Shown here: positions 28,501-38,212 of the stretch, piece after piece
Position numbering within the stretch: position 1 is the first letter of the stretch
Layout: every line of letters starts with the position of its first letter
Source of the DNA: Trichomonas vaginalis G3
Taxonomy: Eukaryota > Parabasalia > Trichomonadida > Trichomonadidae
NCBI RefSeq assembly: GCF_026262505.1
Contig: NC_067203.1
Span: forward strand, 9,920,001 to 9,984,000
Direction of reading: 5' to 3'
Length of the DNA stretch: 64,000 nucleotides
Translations under genes and position numbers: made by a program
The notes under the pieces: model-generated
What the model was told of the DNA's origin: nothing
Database searches by the model: none
Seen by the model: the letters and a program-made list of their open reading frames with translations, nothing else

Positions 28501-28877
28501 GATAACAACATTATAACCATAAACAAGTCTTCTGAACATCCTTGCTTAAGTTTTGGAGTAAAATACTGATCTAAAGCATCGCAGCTTGAAAGAGCTGATA
28601 ATATATCTGATCTATATCGTGGAATTTCAATTGTTTTTAATTCAGTGTATAATGGAAGTTCTTTTAATGAATTATTTGTTTTTAATGCAATCTCTAGTAA
28701 TCTCTTCATGGAATCAGGATGATTTTGTGATTGAAATTGCTTTAATAAATTTAAATTTTTCATTCCTTCAACGGTAAGCATGCAATAAATGCATTTCTCG
28801 ATGATTTCGTTAAGGTCGGTATATGTCTTGTCTTTTGACATATAATCTCGCGAGATATCTTTAATGATCTTATCCAT
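25566..28877 (-). CDS. AQR: Aquarius-like (AQR/EMB-4) superfamily 1 RNA helicase
   Basis: An 1103-residue protein with a helical N-terminal half and a C-terminal SF1B helicase. Motif I GPPGTGKT is at about residue 625, motif II is VEEAAK (about 841), then GDQQQLSPV, and motif V/VI is RINVSCSRSRSAFLIF at about 1040-1056. Instead of the Upf1/Sen1 QYRMHP motif it has QLTYQGRAKSEICNLYRNRY (about 905); Aquarius has the matching DAQGRARASLCNLYNWRY. HSNAALDQ and GRVYSIV also match Aquarius. Aquarius binds the intron upstream of the branch point in the spliceosome and unwinds RNA. Divergent and shorter than the animal protein (about 1480 aa). An AAAAGTGACA box lies about 20 bases upstream of the ATG. 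Confidence 0.75.
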   Translation of the reverse strand: MDKIIKDISRDYMSKDKTYTDLNEIIEKCIYCMLTVEGMKNLNLLKQFQSQNHPDSMKRLLEIALKTNNSLKELPLYTELKTIEIPRYRSDILSALSSCDALDQYFTPKLKQGCSEDLFMVIMLLSTFHMRVIGKMPKNINWSLFMNEMSNRINQYMPLETILSFVDFLDSCVNFIDNPDAELLGAQFQFALLKNSNFEIKRRFSEFEQEQIELYNEQLPFEKIFKLTIENSIYYISNPSNPNFLLHLRIVLNVLQICVNVTSQKSVGRALATYLAMFPQPNNSYFSIIMNHKIPRNRYTRRSIGIYNRLYRNIIFWMSNGGSALDNFDRNNCQEFIESTGLDNPYIDVQYILDLLSGNLFIPRIVLSFLDFITYATTTFILFKETVALDIWEDIRLCLIQDNLAAGQISKCKISGNYGNIWVKTDLDTDEKTVLLLNVDGDVVREISFVKILQKNGNSYKIDFLSKSDDLNYNIIYVLDPAKNTYYSTLQNAVNLLKFSSNLQKTVLSQIWIGSENVSEVGRLQSSLEYKYLPDVINFGGCLTPDKFMQVCLDIKNIFGKSVTFSVESDIENSVKAKIPINSKLVDLQYSQYPLSCVDKDIKLTREQQLSVISSIFFPFSLIQGPPGTGKTQTMLSITRVLAANLGIVGFEEKNNKKVTKTGKSTQPNSNDERILICAHSNAALDQMLTELDKSDLDVFRFGRKATEEAKKLTVEGRVYSIVQNIIDLFQKHDMNEETDVVGDIVTFCKNLTYENIFDEIQECQEIENYADIVTSYGEEFDDETKTGLFQISKLLIFISQKRRDLVDYYTSEIGIIGCTVSFATLKVEMLSKLNIKTVIVEEAAKIVETEMISFLLLNPVRFILIGDQQQLSPVVKCDDVRLQGRFDMSFFERLLNSGIAPIQLTYQGRAKSEICNLYRNRYARELKDLKSVKKLREFECLDYNLQWIDVPIKRGGEMTNDAEAECICYVLQMLFENGVDLNDVSVITPYKNQKFNLIDYIQESSYVPRDICTVDEFQGLQNIIVILSLVSQSPSVWLRDARRINVSCSRSRSAFLIFGNMEGFRSTIEWESVVNIANAVTGGGGFLFANGRKISYDQMLLE

Positions 28878-29414
28878 AATTTTTTTTAGAAAAAATTGTC
28901 ACTTTTATTATAAAAAAATCTTCTTGACTTCGCTGGAAATAGCAATATATTCAAGATCTTTTTGATAACAATATTATGTGCCAAATAGAGGTGATGAAAT
29001 TCTACATTGACTATTAATGTTTTTGCTCAATTCATTGGCCATGATATCAAATGATAATTCTATTCAAGAGCATTTGAAAATAAACAATACCTCAAAATTC
29101 TTAAAATGCCTGTATACTATTTTTGTCACTTCAGATAATGAAATAATATGCAAATAATTATGATGGTTTTGATTAAAAATAATAGAATAATATTTTATAA
29201 AATTGGCTATTTGATTATATTTCTCATAACAGATCTTGAATATATACAAGAAATCAACGTGAATAGTGTGAATTTCAGAGATTGAAGAGATTTTACGATT
29301 CAAAATCATCTAACAGAATATTTTCAATACTTTCGAATATTTATCTAATTTCATAAATGACGATAGGTAAGCACGATCAAGCAAGACGATTAACATGAAA
29401 CGTGACATTCGATA
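28878..29414. other. Divergent promoter region, AQR-like / V-ATPase D
   Basis: About 540 bases between divergent starts. It contains the AAAAGTGACA box at 28897-28906 (minus strand). A short A/T-rich frame at 29064-29309 has no coding character. The initiators could not be assigned with certainty. Confidence 0.5.
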
Positions 29415-30155
29415 ATGGCAGCCATCATCCCAACCCGTATGGAGCTTCAGAATCTTAAAGAGAAACTGAAAGGAGCTCGTAAGGGTTATGATCTTTTGAA
29501 GAAGAAATCTGATGCTCTTACAATGAAATTCAGAAGCCTTCTTCGTGAGATTCGTGATACCAAACTTTCAGTTGGTAATGTTGCTAAAGATGCACTTTTC
29601 GCCTACACAGAAGTTAAGTTCGTTGCAAGTGATATCTCTCCTACAGTTATTCAATCCGTTGGAAACATGCCTCAACTTCTTTTGATGACAATCGATAACA
29701 TTGCAGGTGTTCGCACACCACAATTCCACCGTACAAACCAAGGCACTGAAAATACTGATCTCCTCGGTCTCGCTCGTGGTGGTCAACAGATTCAAAAGGC
29801 TAGAGAGGAATTCACAAAGTTCCTTGATAGTCTTGTTCGCCTTGCCGAGTTACAAACAGCTTTCAATGTCATTGATGACGTTCTTCGTATCACAAACAGA
29901 CGTGTTAACGCTATGGAATGCGTTCTTATTCCAAAGTACCAGGCCGCTATCGCATTTGTCGATTCAACACTCGATGAAAACGAAAGAGAAGAGTTCTTCC
30001 GTCTTAAGAAGGTCCAGGAAACAATCAAAGCTAGAGCTGCTAAGGAAGAAGAAATCAGACTTGCTCGTTTCAAGACAGATGGCGATGCTGACAAGAAGGA
30101 AGAGAAACAAAATCTTCTTGAAGATTCTACAGATGATTCTGACCTTCTCTTCTAA
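29415..30155 (+). CDS. V-type proton ATPase subunit D
   Basis: A 246-residue protein. The N-terminal signature IIPTRMELQNLKEKLKGARK and the following KGYDLLKKKSDAL helix are diagnostic of V-ATPase subunit D, the coiled-coil central stalk of V1. The C-terminal partner helix runs through NRRVNAMECVLIPK and the family's RLKKVQ-type segment. It rotates within the A3B3 head, coupling ATP hydrolysis to proton pumping into endosomes, lysosomes and the contractile/phagosomal system. Full family length. Codon use is biased toward C-ending codons, suggesting high expression. The stop is TAA. Confidence 0.97.
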   Translation: MAAIIPTRMELQNLKEKLKGARKGYDLLKKKSDALTMKFRSLLREIRDTKLSVGNVAKDALFAYTEVKFVASDISPTVIQSVGNMPQLLLMTIDNIAGVRTPQFHRTNQGTENTDLLGLARGGQQIQKAREEFTKFLDSLVRLAELQTAFNVIDDVLRITNRRVNAMECVLIPKYQAAIAFVDSTLDENEREEFFRLKKVQETIKARAAKEEEIRLARFKTDGDADKKEEKQNLLEDSTDDSDLLF

Positions 30156-30327
30156 TTTTTTTTATTCATTTTTAGATTCTATACAAATTTACATTTAACT
30201 GATAATAAACTCTTTTTTGCTCTTTTCTTATATTACTCTTGTTATTAATAACTTAAAATTTTTATCAAAATTTTATCAAAAACAACCATTAAAACAACAA
30301 TTCCCTTATTCAGATAAACTCAGACAA

Positions 30328-32527
30328 TAAGGATCTCGTTTGGAGAAAAATCTTCTCCAACTCTAAAATTCAGTTTGGAGACACTTTACAAATTGTAAAC
30401 TTCAAATTGGCAAAATATGCGTCTAAATATCAGTCATATTCTTGAATTTAACTCCGTTTGTGCTCAAACTTAATATAGAGAAAGTACTTAACATTTAATT
30501 AAGAATTGGCAAATTATATCAAAGAATATTTTTGTAAATTCATGAATAATATAAATGAAAGTATTCATTATAGAAATGTGAAAGCAAACTCCCTTAGACT
30601 GTTGTAAACAGAAATTCATCAAAAGTGACACCTCAGAAAAGCTAAAATATTGAATTTTTGGAACTTTTGATAGAGCACGTTTTTAAATATTAATTAAAGT
30701 AAATGTATATTTTGTAAAGATTCTTTTTAATAAAAAAAATAAAATTTTGAAGAAGAACACAAAATCTTCTGAAAAATAATATCACATAAACTCATATTAT
30801 TTTCTAATATATAACTATTTTATATAAAAATCAAATTCAATGATCTTAAAAGCGAAGGATAAACCTCAAAATTTACGAATATAATGAGTGGGAATATAAT
30901 GCTTATCTATCATAAAACCATATGAAATATCAATTTTTGCTTTACGCCTAATTTTTGACGACAATTAGCAAAAAATGTTAAATGTTAACACTCAGTCCAT
31001 TTGAATATGAAAAATAAAATTGACTTTGATTAAATGTTTTTATTTATCATGCAATTCTTCTTGCGACCAAAGATTTGAATAAAACTTCAAAAAATAAGAT
31101 AGCTTAAAAAATAATATACGGTAGTGTTTACTAATAGATGAATAGTATATAAATTCTATTAAAATGGATTTGATCCAAAAAATATAAAACCAAAAATAAT
31201 TGTTATAATTTAAATGAAGAAGTAATTTAAAACGATTTTATTTATGATCAAATTTTATATATTTTTTTGGATCAAATCCATTTTAATAGAATTTATATAC
31301 TATTCATCTATTAGTAAACACTACCGTATATTATTTTTTAAGCTATCTTATTTTTTGAAGTTTTATTCAAATCTTTGGTCGCAAGAAGAATTGCATGATA
31401 AATAAAAACATTTAATCAAAGTCAATTTTATTTTTCATATTCAAATGGACTGAGTGTTAACATTTAACATTTTTTGCTAATTGTCGTCAAAAATTAGGCG
31501 TAAAGCAAAAATTGATATTTCATATGGTTTTATGATAGATAAGCATTATATTCCCACTCATTATATTCGTAAATTTTGAGGTTTATCCTTCGCTTTTAAG
31601 ATCATTGAATTTGATTTTTATATAAAATAGTTATATATTAGAAAATAATATGAGTTTATGTGATATTATTTTTCAGAAGATTTCATTCTATATGCCTATG
31701 AAAAGTACTCTCAAAACTAACTTTTTCCTAATTATAATTAAATCTAGAATATTGTATTATGCTTATTTCATTTTTCTCATTCAATTTAGAATTTACAAAT
31801 GTCAAAAAATTGAGAGCTGTCACTTTTGATGAATTTCTGTTTATTACAAGACTAAACTGATTTTATTGGGAATCAATGAAAAATATTTTAGATTTTATTT
31901 TATCAATGATCTAAGAGAGATCATTAATATATTAGATGAAAAGTATTGTAGTTTCATTCGTATAATCAAATAAAGATTGCTTGAAATTGAAAATGCATTT
32001 AAATTGTGTAATAAGATATTTTGTGGTAGTCACTAATATCTATAGATGAAATGTAATATAAGTTCACCATAAATTCTTAGTAAATTTCAAAGAAATAAAA
32101 ATTCAAATAATATATCTAAATAAATATTGGAACTATCTCTTGGGATCAGTAGATCATTGAAATCCCAAAAATATTGTCCATAGGAAGTTTCCATGAAAAC
32201 GAAGGCAATGCCCGTCTCCAAAGCTTCTCCATTTCTCCATCTCCATGGAGAAATTGAACTAGTCTGTCTTCTCCACCAATTCAAAATTGAATACTTTCTC
32301 CACGTCTCCATGGAGAAAATGTGAGGTGAACTGATTGGGAGTTTTGACATTTCAAACTTTACAAATTTAATGGTTTGTAAAGTTAAAATCTGACATTTTG
32401 ATAAGAAACAAGGGGGTAATATTCGTCAAAAATAGGGTATAATTTACATTAAAATTTACAAAATTGGAGAAGCTCATATTTTGGAATTTGGAGATCCCAG
32501 CCGTTATTTCTCCAAACGAGATCCTTA
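30328..32527. mobile_element. Non-autonomous TIR element, 2.20 kb, with large palindrome
   Basis: Left end TAAGGATCTCGTTTGGAGAA; the right end, reversed, begins with the same 20 bases. The element is flanked by CAGACAA on both sides (30321-30327 and 32528-32534), with the next base T also shared, a 7-8-bp target-site duplication. It encodes no recognisable protein. Most of its centre is a foldback (30763-31683). Further internal repeats include CTCCATGGAGAA copies (32240-32330) and a CTTTACAAA hairpin near 32355. Absence of a transposase means it must be mobilised in trans. Confidence 0.85.
30763..31683. repeat. Near-perfect inverted repeat, arms about 425 bp
   Basis: Left arm about 30763-31189 and right arm about 31252-31683 are reverse complements with only a few differences, separated by about 60 bases; the axis is near 31222. 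A second inverted block (CAGAAATTCATCAAAAGTGACA at about 30610-30631 and its partner at about 31818-31839) sits symmetrically about the same axis, although the DNA between the blocks is not matched. Such a hairpin should be unstable in DNA and would fold as double-stranded RNA if transcribed. Confidence 0.9.
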
Positions 32528-32534
32528 CAGACAA

Positions 32535-32794
32535 TGATTATTTGTAATAAAATACGAGAGTGATTCTGCAATTTCTTAGAAAGAAGGATCAATTGGCTTG
32601 TTCTTTTTATGAGAAAGTTGTTTAATTGGTGAGGAAGAAGCACAACTAAGAGAAGAAAATTAAGCAATCGATGTATAAAAATTCTTATTAAATTCATTTT
32701 ATTACATTATATCATTGAAAAATTAGACCAAAATAATTATAATATTTCTTGTTTTAAAATCATACAATTGTTAATAAACAAACATTTTATGAAA
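32535..32794. other. Short intergenic after the TIR element
   Basis: About 260 bases between the element and the stop of the flagellar gene. A few A/T-rich runs only. Confidence 0.5.
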
Positions 32795-33751
32795 TTAGTA
32801 AAATGTTCCGTGAAGCAGACCTCTACGTGTCTGGGTCTTTTCCTTGTCGCCATTTTGCCTGGACTTAATGTTTTCATCAACGTACAAAAGATCTGATATA
32901 AAATCTCTTGTTTTGCTGAATTTATCAGTCAAATTACTGACTTGTTCAATCTTTCTGCCAAAGAGGAGTTCGGAGAACTTGCATGTCTTTTGGTAAATGT
33001 TTTCGATTGTTAATCTAATTAAAGCGGCTTCTCTGGCTTTATCGCGCTGCTGGTTTGACATCGTTTCTTGGAGGTGTCTTTCACGACCGAATTCTTTAAA
33101 TGAAGCTTCTTGCTCTTGAGCAATTCGCTTAATTTGATAATCAATTTCTACAACGCTATTTGTAGAAGATTCATCGTAAACAGACATTGAATCGCGGAGT
33201 CTCATCAATTCTCTCTTGGATCTAACTAATCTGACTTGGAGTGTTCCTCTCCATTCTTTGAGTGTATTATACTTATTTACAATGCCTTGAACTTCACTCT
33301 GAGCCGAGCCACTAACTATTTCTGGTGAGCGCTCGAATACAGAGTCGAGGTATTTCTTATAAGGAAGAGCTGCTTGCAATTTAGTTTTGATTTCGACTTC
33401 ATGCTGTTTAAGTTTTTCCATTTCAGCAATTAGATCATTTAATTCGACTTGTTTTCCTGCAAGAGCAACTTCTTCAGACATTAAGCTTTCTTCGTATCTT
33501 TGACGTTTATTGCAGTTATCTCTAATAAATTTATCTTTTGATACAACTTCTTTTTGATTGTCAAGATTCATTTGCTCAAGTTCTTCTGCTCTGGCTTTAA
33601 ATTGCCTCATCTTCATAGCATGTTCTTGTTTCTTGCGATCTAATTCAACTTGAAGATCATATGATGCACGTTTCTTATCAATGAGACGCTCTAACCCAGT
33701 TTGGCTTTCCGGAACTAAGCCTTTAAGTCGCCGGGCTAAAACTCTCTGCAT
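32795..33751 (-). CDS. CCDC42/CFAP73-type flagellar coiled-coil protein
   Basis: A 318-residue protein if translation starts at the methionine of MQRVLARRLKG. The open frame extends 14 codons further (to 33793), but a TGTCACTTTT box with a TCACTT initiator-like core lies within that extension, about 20 bases before the chosen ATG, so the shorter form fits trichomonad short leaders. It is nearly all coiled coil. SKDKFIRDNCNKRQRYEESL, ALPYKKYLDSVFERSPEI and EVQGIVNKYNTLKEWR match the DUF4200/CCDC42 family, which includes Chlamydomonas MIA2 (CFAP73). That protein forms the modifier-of-inner-arms complex that controls dynein f. Role in the flagella is inferred from family. Confidence 0.8.
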   Translation of the reverse strand: MQRVLARRLKGLVPESQTGLERLIDKKRASYDLQVELDRKKQEHAMKMRQFKARAEELEQMNLDNQKEVVSKDKFIRDNCNKRQRYEESLMSEEVALAGKQVELNDLIAEMEKLKQHEVEIKTKLQAALPYKKYLDSVFERSPEIVSGSAQSEVQGIVNKYNTLKEWRGTLQVRLVRSKRELMRLRDSMSVYDESSTNSVVEIDYQIKRIAQEQEASFKEFGRERHLQETMSNQQRDKAREAALIRLTIENIYQKTCKFSELLFGRKIEQVSNLTDKFSKTRDFISDLLYVDENIKSRQNGDKEKTQTRRGLLHGTFY

Positions 33752-33819
33752 CCGCAATAACAAATGAAAAGTGACATAATTTTTAAAATTCATATTCTAT
33801 TTTTTCTTTTGCAAAACAT

Positions 33820-34905
33820 GTGTAAGTGCCTTAGTTGCATCCCTAGCTTGCGGTTATACAAATTCAACATCCATCTTTCAAGATCACATTTACAAATTAA
33901 ATGATCTTGAATACACTGATTTCGAGGGTTCGACTTGGTTAAAAGTATTTCATCAAGATATTAAAAATGTTATTTTAATGGAGTAGGTGCCAAAAGTGCT
34001 TACTCTTAAACAACCGTCGGATTTCCGGGTGAAATCGTGACACACTTTCGTCTTTCGTAGGCAGTGGTGGTTGTTACAAAAGGTAACTTCGAATGTAGCG
34101 TGAAATCTGCAAAAAAAATTCTGAAATTTGAATGGATAACACAAAAATTGAATAGTTTACGTCAATAAAAAAGAGAAAAATGAAGCCAATGTGTCTCGAA
34201 CCTAGGACAGCAATCCCACTGTTTATCCCATTACACTACATGCATCTCTCACCTCAGTGAATGAGATCAACTATATGATAACTTTTTCCCCATTATATTC
34301 TTGTGGAAAAGTGACAAATAGCAACTTTGACCCTCTCTCAATGATCTTGAATACACTGATTTCGAGGGTTCGACTTGGTTAAAAGTATTTCATCAAGATA
34401 TTAAAAATGTTATTTTAATGACGCAACTCACGCTAACTATTCTTTAAATCAAGATTGTTATTCTATTTTACGAACTGTTGATGAAAGATATAAACTTTCT
34501 GGTAATTATTATACTTTCCTTCTTGAATATCCCCAATTTGATAAATATATAACTTGGAAACAATCTGTTTATTTCGGCAACTCAAATGAAGAATTAAATA
34601 CACAAATTTCTTCACAAAACGGGGATTGGCCAAATTTTAAAGGGCTTCATATTGAACCAAACCAAGTAAATTATACATCTCTATATGATTGTTATGATAT
34701 AAGGGAAACAGATACTAAAACCACAAAAATAAGTTACCCCATTGGAGTTATCGAATCATTTCTCTATGGATCGTATTATGATGATCCTTGTGGTAAGCCC
34801 ATCATCAATTTTTGGATTGAAGTTAAACGTCCCTCTGCTAAAGTATGTAATTCAATACCGAAGTGCCAATATGAACTTTTCGAGAGTATCCCTATAACTT
34901 TATTT
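33820..34905 (+). pseudogene. Broken surface-type gene with internal 81-bp duplication
   Basis: The plus strand shows coding texture: SLACGYTNSTSIFQDHIYKL, then YTDFEGSTWLKVFHQDIKN, then NYSLNQDCYSILRTVDERYK, FLLEYPQFDKYITWKQSVYF and VIESFLYGSYYDDPCG. An 81-bp segment (33900-33980) is repeated exactly at 34340-34420, with 360 bases of unrelated DNA between. The frame also shifts after the second copy, so no intact protein results. The pattern (N-terminal hydrophobic start, CYSILRTV..., LEYPQF) recalls a T. vaginalis-specific family of unknown function. A second remnant lies at 35265-35420. Confidence 0.6.
33981..34339. other. 360-bp insert between duplicated 81-bp blocks
   Basis: Contains a tRNA-like stretch on the minus strand (about 34190-34250; A-box-like TAGTGTAATGG and B-box-like GGTTCGAGAC) without a convincing acceptor stem, and the dispersed AAAAGTGACAAATAGCAACT segment shared with 23346-23380. 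Confidence 0.5.
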
Positions 34906-35662
34906 GCCTTGATATCATTTGTAAAAATAAGAAAATGATACAATATAAGAATTATACTTTCTATGGTGATGAAAATAATACGAAATACTCACTGTTATTC
35001 GCGTTGCATGTAAAGAACAGCAAATATGGCTAAATAAACTCGGATAAAAAAATGCAATATCAAGAGCTACTTGCACACCTATATCATTTTCATCCATAAT
35101 TACACAGTATGAAAGGAAGAAATTCGAATATTTCTTTAATATATTACTCTGCTGTTATATGAATATCTGTTCATCCAAATTCATCATGAAGATAAAGCGT
35201 TTTAAGAATAATTGTTATAATTGGATTATAAGCAAATTTGAAAAGGCTGCATAGAATTTTGATGTCAACTGTTCCACCTAGTTAAAAGTATATTATCAAA
35301 ATTTAAAGCAATGAGTTTTTAGTAATACTACTCGCGCTAATTATTCTTTAAATGAAAGTTGTTGTTCTATTTTACTTCTTGAATATCGGAGGCATTATAC
35401 TTTCCTTCTTGAATATCTGAAATAATGATGAATTAAGGTTGCATTTACGCCTATCTAATAATGTTAATGTTTTTCTGAAATATTTTGATATAAAGCTCAA
35501 TATATGCCCTACATTGAATATTTTTATAATTTAATAGTCAAACATGAAAAAAAAAGTTTTATTTTTTGAATCTTACAAATTAATTTCAGTTACATAACAA
35601 TACAAAATGATATTAGTTGAAATACATTTAACGGAGTCCGTTCATTTGATTATTATTAAAAA
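34906..35662. other. Intergenic with a second remnant of the broken gene
   Basis: About 35265-35420 is a more degenerate copy of the 34370-34520 coding stretch (TAAAAGTATATTATCAAAAT, then CGCTAATTATTCTTTAAATG, ATTATACTTTCCTTCTTGAA). The remainder is AT-rich. Confidence 0.55.
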
Positions 35663-36148
35663 TTATTCTTCTTCCTGAGCTTTTCTTTTGATTCGTTTCG
35701 GAGGACGCTTTAGTAGTTTTTCAGAATCCATTTTTTCCTTGAATTCGATAACGCGTTCATCAAAAGACTGATCTGCAACAACAATTGCTGTTTTCTTAAT
35801 AGTGCTAAAGAATATTTCAAGATCTGATGCCCTATGAAATCCAGTATTTTTAGGTAATATTTGGCATTCGTGCTTCATTGCTTGAAGAGATTGTTCCATT
35901 TTATATCTTCTTAAGTATGCAACAACGAAGCATAAGCAGCGGCCCCAAGCTGCAGAATCCATAGGTTTAACATGTGGTTGAATTGATATTAAATTCGGAT
36001 TATTTGAGTTAATAACGATTTTTGAGATATCTTTGACAAACTGAGCACGCAAATGATTTGCTGCTCCTCGTTTTTCAAATATTTCGTGTGAACTTTCATT
36101 GAGTTGTTGTTGAAATCCACTATCATCTAAAGTATTTGTTGCTGACAT
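35663..36148 (-). CDS. LisH-like small protein with basic tail
   Basis: A 161-residue protein. The segment LCFVVAYLRRYKMEQSLQAM at about residues 73-93 fits a LisH-type alpha-helical dimerisation motif, preceded by LRAQFVKDISKIV, a pattern also seen in FOP/FOR20-type N-termini. The C-terminus KLLKRPPKRIKRKAQEEE is a strong nuclear-localisation-like basic tail. LisH proteins mediate dimerisation in chromatin, centrosomal and E3-ligase complexes, so the role remains open. The ATG is followed by Ser-Ala-Thr-Asn; start chosen as the only long open reading frame with a short leader. Low certainty on family. Confidence 0.55.
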   Translation of the reverse strand: MSATNTLDDSGFQQQLNESSHEIFEKRGAANHLRAQFVKDISKIVINSNNPNLISIQPHVKPMDSAAWGRCLCFVVAYLRRYKMEQSLQAMKHECQILPKNTGFHRASDLEIFFSTIKKTAIVVADQSFDERVIEFKEKMDSEKLLKRPPKRIKRKAQEEE

Positions 36149-36361
36149 CCTTTTATAATTTTTTTTACAATTTTTTTAAACTGTTGGAGTTATGTGACAA
36201 ATAATAACAACTATAGATTTTAAAATAACAATTATGTAACAATTTAGGTTATGATGGTGGATAAAAGTGACCTATAGTTTACCTATCGTTGCAGTGATCC
36301 TATTAAAAATTACAATAAATTAGGGTAAAATTTCTGTATCGGTTTTGACATTGAGAAAGAC

Positions 36362-37012
36362 ATGAAGCTTATCGAAACTTTTGCATTGATATATAACTTG
36401 ATTTCTGTATTTGTCAGTTACATAATCCATTATATGCATCTTTCTAGACTTCCAAGATGGGCAATATCTCTGACGCTCTTCAACGGCCACCACTATTGGC
36501 ATTATATCAAGTTTAATCGCAAATGTAAGCTAATGCAATATCTGAGAACTCAATGTCCAACATGGGAAGGACCGCAGAAAGCACTGGGACGTACATTTGA
36601 AAATAGTGACCAAATCTCACTTTCATCTTCAGATATGCTATATTTTAACAAGTTTGTAAAGCTAGATGATGACAATCTTACATTCATTGGGAAATGTGCT
36701 ATCAAGAAATTCATTCAATATGTAGACAGACCTTGCGGTCTAATCCCTCATCCATGTGTCAATGAGTATGGATATCTCTTTGGAGGAATCATATATAGAT
36801 ATGCAAAGCTTCATAATGCAGATGAAGATGTGATTAAAGATATAGAAACATTTGCAAAATGTTTCCGTAAAAACGATTCTAATCTTATTGTAACCAAATT
36901 TGGTGAGCCAAAGTTCTACTTCAACTACAGAGATGGAACTTATCACAAAATGCCAGGCTTTCCAGACTTACCACCATTAAAAATCATTAATGAAGATCCT
37001 GATTTTGAATAA
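36362..37012 (+). CDS. Unrecognised protein, 216 aa
   Basis: A complete frame beginning with a hydrophobic segment (FALIYNLISVFVSYIIHYMH), which may be one membrane helix, and continuing with mixed sequence (KALGRTFENSDQISLSSSDM; FIQYVDRPCGLIPHPCVNEY). It ends acidic (INEDPDFE). Coding texture is ordinary for this genome. I do not recognise a family; the true start might be an internal methionine (MQYLRTQCPTW, about residue 58), which would remove the hydrophobic segment. An AAAAGTGACC variant box lies about 90 bases upstream. Confidence 0.5.
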   Translation: MKLIETFALIYNLISVFVSYIIHYMHLSRLPRWAISLTLFNGHHYWHYIKFNRKCKLMQYLRTQCPTWEGPQKALGRTFENSDQISLSSSDMLYFNKFVKLDDDNLTFIGKCAIKKFIQYVDRPCGLIPHPCVNEYGYLFGGIIYRYAKLHNADEDVIKDIETFAKCFRKNDSNLIVTKFGEPKFYFNYRDGTYHKMPGFPDLPPLKIINEDPDFE

Positions 37013-38212
37013 ATTAAAGGTGACCAAACTATTTTTTGAAAGTCCGCCATAACTTTAATGGTACTATTTCAGCGTGTACAATGAATACAAAAATTCTAAG
37101 AGTGCCACATAAAATAGTACTTTAGACTTGAGTTAATGCTACCAAGCAAATGTTAAAAAGATGACTTTAGTGTTTTGATAATCAAAGATTAAAATCATTA
37201 TTGTCTAAATCAATAATCATAACGACAGAAGTTAATGTTTTTTCATCAGTGCTTTAAATCCACTTTGAAAAGTATACCTCAAAAATCAAAATATCAAAAA
37301 AAAATTGGCCGATAGGTTTGGCTTTAATTTTTGTCTGCTTTTATGATTTGATATGGATGTTATAATTTTAAAAGTTGAGCCAAATTCACCAATAGATTTT
37401 TGAGATTTGCAAATACTCAATAATTTTCAGCGTGTTATCTTTTATTAAAAGAACTATTTGGTTTCAGTATCATATAAATTGATATTTACTTTCTATTTGA
37501 ACCTTCATTTAGCTAATGATTTAATAATACAGATTTCATCTAGTCCTTATAAGAGAATTTTGAATTTGTTATAATAAAAAAAACAAACAGATATAGCTTA
37601 CACTTCTATAATAAAGATACCTTTTATAGAAATCAGTATGAAATGTGTTTTGGCTTATTGGAAGCATATCAGACATAATCGCCATAATCAAAAAATCTAT
37701 ATACCCAATAAGTAATAAATTTGTCGATATAGATTTTCCATAAAATTAGTTTTTAGTCTGATCTTAAAATAAATTTAATTTTTTATAAAAAAAATCACAT
37801 TTAAAAGTACCTTTTTAGTAGCTCGAAATCCTGTTGGTGGATTTCGGGCGTACTTCAAAATTAGCTTTTCTTCTACATATGCAAGCTATATTTTAAATAT
37901 GGAGCAAATCGGATCGGCGAAAGGAGTTTAGTTACCTTTAATAAATTTGGGGTTTTCGTTATGTTTTAGTATTAAAATCTTAAATAGGATTGATTCAATT
38001 CTTACCATTGAACAAAAATAATGAACCAGATCCTGTATTTAATATTTGAGATTTAATGCAAAATTTATTATTGTTCATTATTGTATAACTCTAATGAATG
38101 ATGAAGACTTTTAAACAGTTCTAAGTGTTCATCCTCAAAAAATAGCATTGTTATAAAATAATACTTTATTTCTATATATAAAAAATATTTTTTTCCTAAC
38201 AAAAAGGTATCT
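37013..38212. other. Intergenic, 1.2 kb, no gene recognised
   Basis: AT-rich, with a small GAAATCC...GGATTTC hairpin near 37826-37848. No open frame of coding character. Confidence 0.6.

Noticed and set aside
34190-34252. tRNA gene on the minus strand with A-box- and B-box-like segments
   Set aside because: TAGTGTAATGG and GGTTCGAGAC fit the boxes, but no seven-pair acceptor stem or good T stem forms; at best a tRNA-derived remnant.
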